This document shows positions 1 to 8,826 of a DNA stretch of 64,000 nt, piece by piece. Below the pieces are notes generated by a model. That model did no database searches. It saw only the letters and a program-made list of their open reading frames with translations, and had not been told where the DNA came from. The position numbers and the translations under genes were made by a program. The stretch lies in the NCBI GenBank assembly GCA_913054135.1, contig CAJXJK010000011.1, positions 62,001 to 126,000 of the forward strand, in the 5' to 3' direction. Every line of letters begins with the position of its first letter. The stretch's first letter is position 1. This stretch comes from an uncultured Flavobacteriales bacterium. GTDB taxonomy: Bacteria > Bacteroidota > Bacteroidia > Flavobacteriales_D > Crocinitomicaceae.

Positions 1-7
1 CTTTAAG

Positions 8-388
8 ATGATGAAAAAAATCTTTCTTATTCTGCTATTAACTCCCTTTTTGTTTTTCGCTTGTCAAAAAAATGAATACAATTCATACATAGGTACTTAT
101 GAGTGCGAGGTTATCTATCACTGGGATAGCAGTGGTGTTAGCATTGACACTACCTACAATGAAATGGCTGAAATCATTGAGAAAGATGAAAAAAACATGC
201 AATTCAGAGATCTACCCATTCCTTATAAGTACATCTCAAAAGAAGGCTACTTTGCTGATGACAATTTTATACCGGGCTACATTTGGGGCAGACAAATTAC
301 TCTAAGAAATGACAGTCTGCTATATCTGCATCACGAAGCTGGAGCTGACCATAGCTGGTCACTTAGATACAAAGGGAAAAAACTTTAA
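8..388 (+). CDS. Hypothetical lipoprotein
   Basis: A 126-residue protein I do not recognise. It begins with a short basic segment and a hydrophobic stretch ending in F-F-A-C, a type II (lipoprotein) signal peptide with the lipidated Cys near residue 19, so it should be anchored in the envelope. The mature part is polar and rich in Tyr and Asp, with no familiar motif. Two ATG codons are adjacent (8 and 11); the second gives the more usual MKK start. Its stop TAA overlaps the stop of the opposing oxidase gene in a shared TTAA. A gene lost off the left edge may precede it. Confidence 0.7.
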   Translation: MMKKIFLILLLTPFLFFACQKNEYNSYIGTYECEVIYHWDSSGVSIDTTYNEMAEIIEKDEKNMQFRDLPIPYKYISKEGYFADDNFIPGYIWGRQITLRNDSLLYLHHEAGADHSWSLRYKGKKL

Positions 389-1620
389 GCTTCGGCAGTT
401 TTTAAATTGAATTTTTCTTCGGCCATTTCGGCAATGTATTCACCAATAGCTAAAGAGGCAGTTGCTGCCGGAGAAGGCGCATTCAAAACATGAATTGAAT
501 CATCAGTATGCTCAATTCTAAAATCGTCACGCGTATCTCCGTCTGCACCTAATAAAAGTGCTCTTACTCCTGCTCTACCCGGCTTAATATCATCCATGGT
601 TAGTGAAGGAACCATTGTTTGAAGCGTTTTCAAAAACAACTTCTTTGAAAAGGCTCTTCTGTATTCATTTATTCCAAACTTCATGTTACCAAAAAAGAGT
701 TTCCAAGTTCCGGCATACGACAATGCGTTCGCCGTGTCTTTAAAGTTAAAAGCTGTTTTTGTATAGCCTTCTCTTTTGAAAGTAAATACGGCATTAGGTC
801 CGCACTCAGTCTCTCCGTTTGTCATTCTTGTAAAGTGAACTCCTAAGAATGGAAAATCAGGATTTGGAACTGGGTAAATCAAATTCTTTACTTTATGCTT
901 TGCTTGCTCAGTAAGTTCATAGTAATCACCTCTAAAGCCAACCACCTTCTCTTTTAATTTTACACCATCTTTCTTAGCCATTCTATCAGCTTGAAGACCA
1001 GCGCAAAATATCATTTTCTTCGTTTTGATAATTTGCTTATCGGTTACAACATGGTGACATCCATCTCCATTTTCAATTCCAATAACGGCCTCTCCCAAAA
1101 TGGTTTTAGAATTAGAACTTGATCCTATAGCAACTTCTGCCATTTTTTTTGTTGCACCTACGAAATCAATTATTCCCGTACAAGGCACCCAAATTCCGCC
1201 AATGCTTTCTACAAAAGGTTCGTGTTCTTTTACTTGTTCACCAGATATTTTTTCGATTCCCTCCGTATTGTTAGCCAATCCATTTTCAAAGATCTTATCC
1301 ATAAATGGTAATTCAGATTCTTTGGTGGCAACAACTACCTTACCGCAAACATCATGATCAACATTATGTTCTTTGGCAAAGGCAACTAATTCATGTCTTC
1401 CTTGAACACAGTTTTTTGCTTTAAGCGAACCTGGTTTATAGTAAAGACCTGAATGAATTACACCAGAGTTGTGGCCGGTTTGATGAGCTGCCAATTCCTT
1501 TTCTTTTTCAATCAATGCGATTTTTAGATCAGGGTTTCTTTTTTGCAATTTGTACAAAGTAGCGGCACCAACGATACCTCCTCCAATAATTGCTACGTCA
1601 AAAATTTCTGAATTTTCCAA
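385..1620 (-). CDS. lhgO: L-2-hydroxyglutarate oxidase-like FAD enzyme (LhgO family)
   Basis: FAD-dependent oxidoreductase of the DAO fold. The N-terminus has the dinucleotide-binding motif (IIGGGIVGAAT), followed by H-Q-T-G-H-N-S-G-V-I-H-S-G-L-Y-Y, typical of the LhgO/L2HGDH family. Known members oxidise L-2-hydroxyglutarate to 2-oxoglutarate and pass electrons to the quinone pool. Near the C-terminus P-G-R-A-G-V-R matches the family. There is no ATG near the 5' end. The frame can extend to a TTG at 1641, but that TTG lies inside a -7 promoter box (1639-1646), so I prefer the TTG at 1620, giving 411 residues beginning M-E-N-S-E-I-F. Divergent from the acyltransferase gene. Substrate is inferred from family resemblance. 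Confidence 0.85.
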   Translation of the reverse strand: MENSEIFDVAIIGGGIVGAATLYKLQKRNPDLKIALIEKEKELAAHQTGHNSGVIHSGLYYKPGSLKAKNCVQGRHELVAFAKEHNVDHDVCGKVVVATKESELPFMDKIFENGLANNTEGIEKISGEQVKEHEPFVESIGGIWVPCTGIIDFVGATKKMAEVAIGSSSNSKTILGEAVIGIENGDGCHHVVTDKQIIKTKKMIFCAGLQADRMAKKDGVKLKEKVVGFRGDYYELTEQAKHKVKNLIYPVPNPDFPFLGVHFTRMTNGETECGPNAVFTFKREGYTKTAFNFKDTANALSYAGTWKLFFGNMKFGINEYRRAFSKKLFLKTLQTMVPSLTMDDIKPGRAGVRALLLGADGDTRDDFRIEHTDDSIHVLNAPSPAATASLAIGEYIAEMAEEKFNLKTAEA

Positions 1621-1626
1621 TTTGCT

Positions 1627-1634
1627 TACATTTG
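1627..1634 (+). promoter_or_regulatory. -7 box TACATTTG before acyltransferase gene
   Basis: Exact match to the Bacteroidota -7 consensus TAnnTTTG, 26 bases before the TTG start at 1661. It lies inside the 5' region of the opposing oxidase gene, so the two promoters interlock. No clear -33 TTG at ideal spacing. Confidence 0.45.
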
Positions 1635-1638
1635 GGTA

Positions 1639-1646
1639 CAAAATTA
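1639..1646 (-). promoter_or_regulatory. -7 box TAATTTTG before oxidase gene
   Basis: Exact TAnnTTTG on the minus strand. It would start transcription near 1632, just before the proposed TTG start at 1620, and argues against using the TTG at 1641. Confidence 0.45.
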
Positions 1647-1660
1647 ATGAAAGCTGAAGT

Positions 1661-2785
1661 TTGAACCCTCAAAGAGAGAAAAAAATACCACACCCATATT
1701 TTGAAAACTTAGATGCTCTTAGATTTTTAGCGGCTTTTTCAGTTTTTTTATTCCACTATTCGGCCGATATGAAAGCTGTTTATCCGATTCTTGAAACGAA
1801 ATGGATATCAAAATTTTTATTATCAGTTGCTGAAAAAGGAGCATTAGGAGTAAATTTCTTCTTTGTTTTATCTGGTTTTTTGATCACCTATCTGATTTTG
1901 AATGAGGTTAAAAGCACAGGCCAATTTTCTTTACGTAAGTTTTTAATTAGAAGAACGCTAAGAATTTGGCCACTCTACTTCATTATTGTTCTCATTGGTT
2001 TTGTGATCTTCCCAGCTATCTTTTCAGATTACGAAACTGTTCACAACCCCTGGATATACATAGCCTTTTTAGCCAATTTTGATGAGATAAGTGTCGGGCT
2101 CAATGACTCTATAAACTTCTTAACCAGCCCTTGGTCAGTGGCCGTTGAGGAGCAGTTTTACCTTTTTTGGGGACTACTCATGTTCACGCTTTACAGATTG
2201 AAGATGCTCAAATTGCCAATCGTTATTGCTATACTTTATCTTCTTACCTTCATTTTCAGATGGCAATATTGGAACTATGAACGTGACATCTATTATCACA
2301 CTTTTGCAGTTTCTCAAGATATCTTAACGGGATCATTCATTGCGTGGTCATTGTTTGAAGGCAAAAAGTGGCTCGATAAGATTCGAGATTTGAAAGTATT
2401 TTGGGTAATACTTATTTACGCAGCAGGTTTCTTACTTTGTATTACCAAGAACAAAGTATTTGCTGATGAAATGGTCATTTTTGAACGGTTCTTTCTTTCG
2501 CTCTTTTTTGGATTCATAATACTTGATCAAATTAGAGGAAAGCACTCCATCTACAAGATGGGCAAAATCAAGATTTTCAATTATTTAGGCAAGATTTCTT
2601 ATGGGTTGTACATGTATCATCTAGTGATCTTCTATGTTATTTTTAGATGGATGACTTCTTGGAATGAGCACGGCTATTGGTTGGCAGGACTCTATTTTGT
2701 AATGTGTTTGGTTCTAACAATCGCGGTATCTTCACTGAGTTATTATCTCATTGAAAAGCCTTTATTGAAGATGAAACCGAAATAA
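1661..2785 (+). CDS. Acyltransferase 3 family membrane protein (OafA/YrhL type)
   Basis: 374-residue polytopic protein of the acyltransferase 3 family, which O-acetylates or otherwise acylates envelope sugars and glycans in the inner membrane. The N-terminal L-D-A-L-R-F-L-A-A segment carries the family R-x10-H motif (Arg about residue 21, His ending F-L-F-H). About ten hydrophobic segments follow, and the conserved S-P-W-S-V-A-V-E-E-Q-F-Y signature sits in the middle. Length is normal for the family without the extra SGNH domain. The start is TTG; no in-frame ATG is close. It converges, six bases apart, on an LtaS-like gene, so both may modify surface polymers. The acyl acceptor is unknown. 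Confidence 0.88.
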   Translation: MNPQREKKIPHPYFENLDALRFLAAFSVFLFHYSADMKAVYPILETKWISKFLLSVAEKGALGVNFFFVLSGFLITYLILNEVKSTGQFSLRKFLIRRTLRIWPLYFIIVLIGFVIFPAIFSDYETVHNPWIYIAFLANFDEISVGLNDSINFLTSPWSVAVEEQFYLFWGLLMFTLYRLKMLKLPIVIAILYLLTFIFRWQYWNYERDIYYHTFAVSQDILTGSFIAWSLFEGKKWLDKIRDLKVFWVILIYAAGFLLCITKNKVFADEMVIFERFFLSLFFGFIILDQIRGKHSIYKMGKIKIFNYLGKISYGLYMYHLVIFYVIFRWMTSWNEHGYWLAGLYFVMCLVLTIAVSSLSYYLIEKPLLKMKPK

Positions 2786-2791
2786 TTGAGC

Positions 2792-5260
2792 CTAAAACTC
2801 TCTTAACTCAATTTGCAAATCGTCAATATAGAACTGGGCTTTGTTTAGCTTGTGCAAGTGTATACTCACAGATCTCAACTCATTATTTTTCGTGCCGTTT
2901 GCAAGCCAATGAGAAAATTCAAACTCTTGCCAATCATCTTTAGTTGTAGTTCTTAAAAAACCTTTGTCATTGCTCAAGTGGATTGGGGCAATGATGTCGT
3001 TTTCACCTTCTTTTGTTTCAGTCACATATAAGACAGGGAGATCTCCATCACTTGATTTGATTTTAAAAGTCATCTTAAGACGTACCCTTTCATTTGAAGA
3101 AAATAGTTCTTCTCTTATAATTGGTAAATAGGCCTCAGTGCCATTAGAAGCGGATGTTGAATCTGAAAAAGCTTCTTTTTGATTCATTGAATTTTGATAA
3201 ACAGCTGAAGCATGATTGCCAGTATAAGGTTGGTCCATTCCATCATCTATAAAAAATAAATATGAAAGCTCTGTCCATTGCTTTAACACTTCATTTGGCA
3301 CGAGCCTATTCTCATAACAGCTGATTTTAGAAAGCGCCTTGTACGACTTCAACAATTCTCTTAATTCATCCTTCTCATTTTCTTCAATGCTCGATTTCAA
3401 CAACTCCATTTTTTCATTCAACTCGTATATCTTCTCACCAACTATGAAACGGCCTTCATGATAAAAATTCTCTAGTCTCTTATCGGCATACATTAAAGCA
3501 AACGAAGAGTGAGATTCATCCAACAAATTATTGGATTGAGAAATCGAAAAATCAGGTAGATTAAGATTAAAATTATCCCTTAGTAAGGCCTGTAAAGCAG
3601 AAGGAATGTCTTTTTGACAAAGAACATTGCTAAACTTTTGGGGCTCTTTGAGTAAGGGAGAATATATCATGAGTGGAACATGATACTTTTCAATTCTTGA
3701 ATTGTCACTTAAGAACTTGGTTCCATGATCACCGACAATAATAAATATGGTGTTCTCAAAGTCTGAACGCTTTTTATAATTTTCTATGCATTGAGCTATT
3801 GAATAGTCCATATACATTAAGGCGGCAATAGTTCCTACTTCATCTAACAGGTCATCTTTTACTTCATTGTCAGATTTCTCAATTGCAGTTTTTGCTGTAC
3901 TCAAAAAGCTTTCTTGATTCTGATAGGCATATGGCTCATGAAAAGAAGTTGTCAAATAAAGATTAAAAAATGATTGTGTATCTGAATACATCATTTCCAT
4001 TGATTCTTTAAATACATGAAGATCTTCTGCTCCCCAATTAAAGTCTCTTTTATCCCCTTCTTTAAATTCAACTTCACCCATCACTTCGTTTCTCTTGAAA
4101 CTTCTCTCTCCGTAGATTTTATCGAATTTTTGGAACATCAAATACTCATCCATAAAGTCATATTCGGCTCTAGCTCCACAAAAGAAATTGGTTTGATAGT
4201 TTCCGTTTTCTTTCAACAACATTGGTAACGATAAATGATCTGGGTAAGATGAACGTAGATTCAAAAACCCCTGATCTCCTTCTGGTATACCAGCAATGAT
4301 ATTTGGAAGTGCACCAAATGTTCTTTCTGCATTTGCCAAACAATTCTCAAAGTATAAGGAGTGGTTCTGAAGAGAATCTAAGCAAGGTGTAAAACTCCCT
4401 AATCTTGCATTCGGACCCGAAAATACTTTACCTAACGATTCTGCAATAATCACTACAACATTGGGTGCCGTATCTGATTTTACAAAGTATCCTCCTAAAT
4501 GATTTACAGATTTTTCAGGATTAAAAAATGGATATTCAAAGTATTCTTCTTTCTCTATTTCCTGTATTTCATAATAACGCTCTAAGGTCTCTGACAACTC
4601 TCCGTCTGTGAGTTCAACGGAAGTCACGTCAAAATTAAAGTAGCTTTTTATAAATAATTGTGCCTTGTTCGCCTTGATGTCATATTCTAAATCTGAATCG
4701 AAATCGCCTTCTTGAATTGGCCAAAAAATATTTATGAACGAGCCGCATACAATTAATGATGCGGCTATAAATTCAATCAGTTTCTTTTCTTGCATCTTCT
4801 TAGACAAAGCAAGGATCAAATGCATTGCGTAAAACACTGGAACAATCAAAATAAAGTAATACCATGAAAAGCCATAAAGGGTCAAAAGATCATCTACTTG
4901 AGAACCACTCATTCCGTATAGATGCTCAGCTCTCAGGGCTGTACTTGAAACCGAAAAATAGATCACAAGTAATAACTGAAAGACTAAACCAACCGAGAGC
5001 CACAGAGCTAGAATTAAATCTGCCAGTTTTTTGAAATAACGAACTGTAAAAATGTAAATCGGTGAAATGAATATTAACCATGTACCAGCCGATATAACAT
5101 CTTGCCATAATCCAATTGAATTCCACTTAAAGCCCAAAGAAGATTGAGGACCAATCAGATACTCGGTAAGTCTCATTAAAGCAATTAAACCTAAAAAGAG
5201 TAGCCCCTTCAAAAAGAAAGATCCCATGTTCGATTTAAACTCTTTGTCTGCCGGCTTCAT
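2792..5260 (-). CDS. LTA synthase-like membrane sulfatase / phosphoglycerol transferase
   Basis: Alkaline-phosphatase-superfamily enzyme resembling LtaS/MdoB phosphoglycerol transferases: about five N-terminal membrane segments, then an extracytoplasmic catalytic domain. Visible metal and catalytic residues are the Glu of I-I-A-E-S-L-G, the Thr of A-E-R-T-F-G-A-L-P-N, and the Asp-His of I-I-V-G-D-H-G. A C-terminal region of roughly 150 residues looks beta-rich and has no family name I can give. The frame reads up to a TTG at 5302, but a -7 box at 5267-5274 makes the ATG at 5260 (822 residues) the best start; ATG 5227 is possible. Head group and acceptor (phosphoglycerol, phosphoethanolamine or other) cannot be told from sequence. 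Confidence 0.82.
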   Translation of the reverse strand: MKPADKEFKSNMGSFFLKGLLFLGLIALMRLTEYLIGPQSSLGFKWNSIGLWQDVISAGTWLIFISPIYIFTVRYFKKLADLILALWLSVGLVFQLLLVIYFSVSSTALRAEHLYGMSGSQVDDLLTLYGFSWYYFILIVPVFYAMHLILALSKKMQEKKLIEFIAASLIVCGSFINIFWPIQEGDFDSDLEYDIKANKAQLFIKSYFNFDVTSVELTDGELSETLERYYEIQEIEKEEYFEYPFFNPEKSVNHLGGYFVKSDTAPNVVVIIAESLGKVFSGPNARLGSFTPCLDSLQNHSLYFENCLANAERTFGALPNIIAGIPEGDQGFLNLRSSYPDHLSLPMLLKENGNYQTNFFCGARAEYDFMDEYLMFQKFDKIYGERSFKRNEVMGEVEFKEGDKRDFNWGAEDLHVFKESMEMMYSDTQSFFNLYLTTSFHEPYAYQNQESFLSTAKTAIEKSDNEVKDDLLDEVGTIAALMYMDYSIAQCIENYKKRSDFENTIFIIVGDHGTKFLSDNSRIEKYHVPLMIYSPLLKEPQKFSNVLCQKDIPSALQALLRDNFNLNLPDFSISQSNNLLDESHSSFALMYADKRLENFYHEGRFIVGEKIYELNEKMELLKSSIEENEKDELRELLKSYKALSKISCYENRLVPNEVLKQWTELSYLFFIDDGMDQPYTGNHASAVYQNSMNQKEAFSDSTSASNGTEAYLPIIREELFSSNERVRLKMTFKIKSSDGDLPVLYVTETKEGENDIIAPIHLSNDKGFLRTTTKDDWQEFEFSHWLANGTKNNELRSVSIHLHKLNKAQFYIDDLQIELREF

Positions 5261-5266
5261 TAATCT

Positions 5267-5274
5267 CAAAAATA
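5267..5274 (-). promoter_or_regulatory. -7 box TATTTTTG before LtaS-like gene
   Basis: Exact TAnnTTTG on the minus strand, ending seven bases before ATG 5260. Transcription would start at or next to the start codon, so the message may be leaderless. Confidence 0.4.
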
Positions 5275-5322
5275 ACTTAATTCTTATCTTTAGAATCAAC
5301 AATCGAATTAAACTTAAACTAA

Positions 5323-6078
5323 ATGATCACCAAGCACGGAATATGTCAAGTATCAATCGCACCAGTGAGAGCTTCTGCTTCGGATGAATCAGAAATTGTC
5401 ACACAACTTCTATTTGGAGATTATGTAGAAGTAATTGAAAGCGGACAACCTTGGATTAAAATCTACTTTCCGGCGGATGATTATGAGGGATGGATGGATT
5501 TTAAACAACTACTGTATATATCTGAAGAAGAATACTTAAGAGATACTAAAAAAACTCATCCCGTATTGACAGTAGGCAGTCTTCAAATTAATGGACCTAT
5601 TGGAGCTCAGCACATTATTTTTGGATCAAATTTGCCCAACCTAAATGAAAGCAAAATAAAGATGGGTGGAATTGATTACGAGATTGATCCGATAAACAAT
5701 TACAGGGCATCAATGGTTGAGACTTCAATGCTTTTTCTCAATACACCCTACTTATGGGGCGGAAAAGGAATTTTCGGTATTGATTGTTCAGGATTGACTC
5801 AAATAGTGGCAAAAATTCATGGTTTCAATCTACCCAGAGACGCCTCAAAACAAGTTCACACAGGACAATCTGTTGATTTCAAAGATGTTCAACTTGGAGA
5901 TTTCATGTATTTCATCAATTCAAAAAACATTGTTCACCACGTTGGCATTGTTACTGGTCCGAATAAAATAATTCACGCATCTGGACATGTTAGAATTGAC
6001 AAATTTGATGAAAAAGGTATTTGGCGAGAAGACCTAAATAAGTACACCCATAACTACCATTCAACCAAAAGATTGTGA
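5323..6078 (+). CDS. NlpC/P60 cell-wall peptidase with SH3-like N-terminus
   Basis: 251-residue C40-family peptidase. Residues 1-70 look like a bacterial SH3 domain (G-D-Y-V-E-V, W-I-K-I, G-W-M-D), a linker follows, and an NlpC/P60 domain covers about 125-240. The catalytic Cys is 155 in G-I-D-C-S-G-L-T; the His is 206 in H-H-V-G-I-V, with His218 as the third polar residue. Known relatives cut D-Glu-diaminopimelate bonds in peptidoglycan stem peptides. No signal peptide is visible, which suggests a cytoplasmic role in recycling murein peptides (as in YkfC), although export by another route cannot be excluded. Its TGA overlaps the GTG of the next gene by four bases, so the two are translationally coupled. 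Confidence 0.87.
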   Translation: MITKHGICQVSIAPVRASASDESEIVTQLLFGDYVEVIESGQPWIKIYFPADDYEGWMDFKQLLYISEEEYLRDTKKTHPVLTVGSLQINGPIGAQHIIFGSNLPNLNESKIKMGGIDYEIDPINNYRASMVETSMLFLNTPYLWGGKGIFGIDCSGLTQIVAKIHGFNLPRDASKQVHTGQSVDFKDVQLGDFMYFINSKNIVHHVGIVTGPNKIIHASGHVRIDKFDEKGIWREDLNKYTHNYHSTKRL

Positions 6079-6488
6079 ATCAGACTCAAATCAGACTCAA
6101 CCGCTATTCTAGAGGATTTCACATCATTACAAATGATATCCTAGATCAATTGGGAGAATTACCTGAAATAGGATTGCTCCATCTATTTATTAAACATACT
6201 TCTGCGGGCATTTGCATCAATGAAAATGCTGATCCTACCGTACTCTCTGACTTAAATCAATGGTTTAATGAAAACGTTAAGGAGAATGAGCCATATTTTC
6301 AACACACTTATGAAGGCCCAGATGACATGCCTGCACACATCAAATCAATCATTACCGGATGCGACATCACTATTCCGATAAGAAACCATCAGTTAGCACT
6401 TGGAACTTGGCAAGGAATTTATTTGGGAGAATTTCGAAATTCAGCTTCAGGGCGAGAACTCATTGCCACGGTCATTTCTGATAATTAA
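6075..6488 (+). CDS. YjbQ family protein (UPF0047)
   Basis: 137-residue single-domain protein of the YjbQ/UPF0047 family. Conserved signatures are H-T-S-A-G-I-C-I-N-E-N (residues 41-51), Y-E-G-P-D-D-M-P-A-H-I-K near 79-90, and L-G-T-W-Q-G-I-Y near 109-116. Several members have weak thiamine-phosphate synthase activity in complementation tests, and the fold binds a metal; the physiological role is not settled. The start is GTG at 6075, overlapping the preceding stop by four bases; no ATG is available there. It shares an operon with the NlpC/P60 peptidase, a pairing without an obvious functional link. Confidence 0.88.
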   Translation: MNQTQIRLNRYSRGFHIITNDILDQLGELPEIGLLHLFIKHTSAGICINENADPTVLSDLNQWFNENVKENEPYFQHTYEGPDDMPAHIKSIITGCDITIPIRNHQLALGTWQGIYLGEFRNSASGRELIATVISDN

Positions 6489-6597
6489 CGAAAAACTATT
6501 GAACTAGTACGTTTAGAAATTGACATTTAGCCATTAATAATTTCAAATTGACGAAAGAAACCCTTAGTTTAGAGGCTTTCTAATTGAAAATAGATTT

Positions 6598-8781
6598 ATG
6601 AAACGATTAATATCGTTAAGTATATTGCTCATTTTAACAATGATCACGCCTGCCCTCGCTCAGCAATCTGCTTCTAAACTTATATCTCAAGGAGATAAGT
6701 TAAAAGAGGCAAGCAACTTTCCGCCATCATTGAAGGCTTATAAATCAGCCTTAGCTCTTGAACCAAAAAATGAAAAGGCTCTTTCTCAAGTCGTTGATAT
6801 TTATTTATACAAATATGAGATATATGATTCTGCCGAAGTTTATATTGATAGGCAATTAAAGAATCAGAGTAAGGACACGAATTATCAAGTTTATTTAGAT
6901 CACGCAAACTGCCTTCGTCTTCAAGAGAAGCATACAAATGCTATTGAAACCTACAATTTTTTCCTAAAGCATGGTTTAAAAAAGATTAGAAAAGGTTCAG
7001 GAATAATAGAGCAAGTGAAGAACAATATTATATCCTCACAAAACGCCTTAAACAACCAAGAACTCATTTATGAACCGCTTGAAGTAGAGAACATGGATTT
7101 CTTCATCAACTCAGTTGACGCCGAATACACCCCAGTCTTTATTGAAGCTGAAAACTTGTTGCTTTATAACGCTCGATATAAAGACTACGCCAACGAACAC
7201 ATGGATGCTGATAATCAGTACTTCGAAAACATCTATTACTTCGACATTGAAGAATCTGTAGCTTCTACTTACAACCCTGGAATTGAACAGACCACTCACC
7301 AATGTGTTGTTGGGAAGGTTTGGAGCAGTGATTCAATCCTGGTATTCTATCAAAATAAAGTTTGGGTATCATCAATTGCAGATGATCGATTAAATAAGCT
7401 TGAACCTTTACCTGAAGAATTTGGTTCGTACTACTTTCAACCACATGGAGTGTTCTCTAAACAACAAGACAGATTCTTATTCTCAGCTAGAGGTGAATAT
7501 GGTAATCTAGATATCTTTGAGTCTATTAAGACTAATGGTGTATGGTCGGCACCTAAATCAATTAGTGTTCGTATTAATTCAACATTTGATGAAGACGCAC
7601 CATTCTTATCTGCAAATGGTAAAAAATTGTATTTCTCATCAAAAGGACATAATTCTTCAGGAGGTTATGACTTTTTTGTATCAGAGCTAAAAGAAGGGGA
7701 ATGGTCAACACCTATGAATATGGGTTACCCAATGAATTCAGCAGGAGACGATATTTATATTACTTGGAATGAAGATGAAAAAAGCGGATACTTCTCTTCA
7801 AACAGAACTGGAGGATTTGGCGGAATGGATATCTATACTTTCGGTACGGTAATGAAAACTGTTAGAGGTCAAGTCACTGATAAAAAAGGTAATCCAGTTG
7901 CAGACGCCGCAATTAAATTGGTTGATTTTGAATTAGGCGAAATTGAAACGGTTTATTCAGATGCAAATGGTGACTATTCATTTTTGGCAGAACCAGAGCG
8001 TAAATTTGAGCTAAAAGGAAGCAAAGATGGATACTTTAATGACGCGAATTCGCTTGACACCTATAGCGAAGAGGACATCATTATTTCAAATTTATCCCTT
8101 GAAAAAGATCCCGGAATTTCATTGTTTGTAGAAGTCAAAGATTCTGAAACTGGAACATTGTTGGATAGCGTAATGGTTACTATCCAAGATAATATGATTG
8201 ATCAACTTGACTCTGTGATGACAGATGAAACGGGAACTTTTATAAAACCTCTTGCTGATAAGAAATTACAGGATAGAGGAAGCTACAACATTAAGTTAGA
8301 GAAAAAAGGGTACCTAGTTATTTCAGAAACATACAATGTGTTATTTGACCGTGAAGGTCAATACAATGTTTTAGAGGATTTACAGATTAAGCTAGAAAAA
8401 ATTGAAATTGGCTTAGACCTCACCAAAGTAATTGATATTAAACCAATCTACTTTGATTTAGGCAAGTACAAAATTAGACCAGATGCTGCTACAGAGCTAG
8501 ACAAAATCGTAACTGTCATGAATGACAACCCTGATATGGTTATTGAGTTAGGTTCGCACACAGATGCAAGAGGAAGCTCAAAATCTAATCAAGCCTTATC
8601 AGACAAGAGAGCAAAGGCATCTGCTGAATACATTAGAACTAGAATCACAAAACCTGAACGTATTTCTGGAAAAGGGTATGGAGAAGAAAAACTTGTTAAT
8701 GGATGTGCAGACGGCGTTCAATGTACTGAAGATCAACATCAAGAAAACAGAAGAACTGAATTTATCATTCTTGAAATGTAA
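6598..8781 (+). CDS. PorE-like TPR / PD40 propeller / OmpA outer-membrane lipid-side protein
   Basis: 727-residue secreted protein with a signal peptide cut near A-L-A-Q (about 21). Domain order: TPR repeats (about 25-150), WD40/PD40 beta-propeller blades (about 180-430, repeated motifs such as S-A-N-G-K-K-L-Y-F-S-S and S-G-Y-F-S-S-N-R), one or two carboxypeptidase-regulatory-like folds (G-Q-V-T-D-K-K-G-N-P-V-A-D-A), and a C-terminal OmpA peptidoglycan-binding domain (I-Y-F-D-L-G-K-Y-K-I-R, N-Q-A-L-S-D-K-R-A). This is the arrangement of PorE, a T9SS accessory protein that tethers the machinery to murein. A second copy with the same order lies at 34065-36164, so which, if either, is the true PorE is open. 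Confidence 0.85.
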   Translation: MKRLISLSILLILTMITPALAQQSASKLISQGDKLKEASNFPPSLKAYKSALALEPKNEKALSQVVDIYLYKYEIYDSAEVYIDRQLKNQSKDTNYQVYLDHANCLRLQEKHTNAIETYNFFLKHGLKKIRKGSGIIEQVKNNIISSQNALNNQELIYEPLEVENMDFFINSVDAEYTPVFIEAENLLLYNARYKDYANEHMDADNQYFENIYYFDIEESVASTYNPGIEQTTHQCVVGKVWSSDSILVFYQNKVWVSSIADDRLNKLEPLPEEFGSYYFQPHGVFSKQQDRFLFSARGEYGNLDIFESIKTNGVWSAPKSISVRINSTFDEDAPFLSANGKKLYFSSKGHNSSGGYDFFVSELKEGEWSTPMNMGYPMNSAGDDIYITWNEDEKSGYFSSNRTGGFGGMDIYTFGTVMKTVRGQVTDKKGNPVADAAIKLVDFELGEIETVYSDANGDYSFLAEPERKFELKGSKDGYFNDANSLDTYSEEDIIISNLSLEKDPGISLFVEVKDSETGTLLDSVMVTIQDNMIDQLDSVMTDETGTFIKPLADKKLQDRGSYNIKLEKKGYLVISETYNVLFDREGQYNVLEDLQIKLEKIEIGLDLTKVIDIKPIYFDLGKYKIRPDAATELDKIVTVMNDNPDMVIELGSHTDARGSSKSNQALSDKRAKASAEYIRTRITKPERISGKGYGEEKLVNGCADGVQCTEDQHQENRRTEFIILEM

Positions 8782-8798
8782 TTCTCGTTTTCAGTTTG

Positions 8799-8806
8799 TA
8801 AATTTG
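8799..8806 (+). promoter_or_regulatory. -7 box TAAATTTG before DUF1015 gene
   Basis: Exact TAnnTTTG in the gap after the PorE-like gene, 20 bases before the TTG start at 8827. It gives the DUF1015-YggS pair its own promoter. Confidence 0.5.
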
Positions 8807-8826
8807 ATAGCACAAAATTCTAAGCA

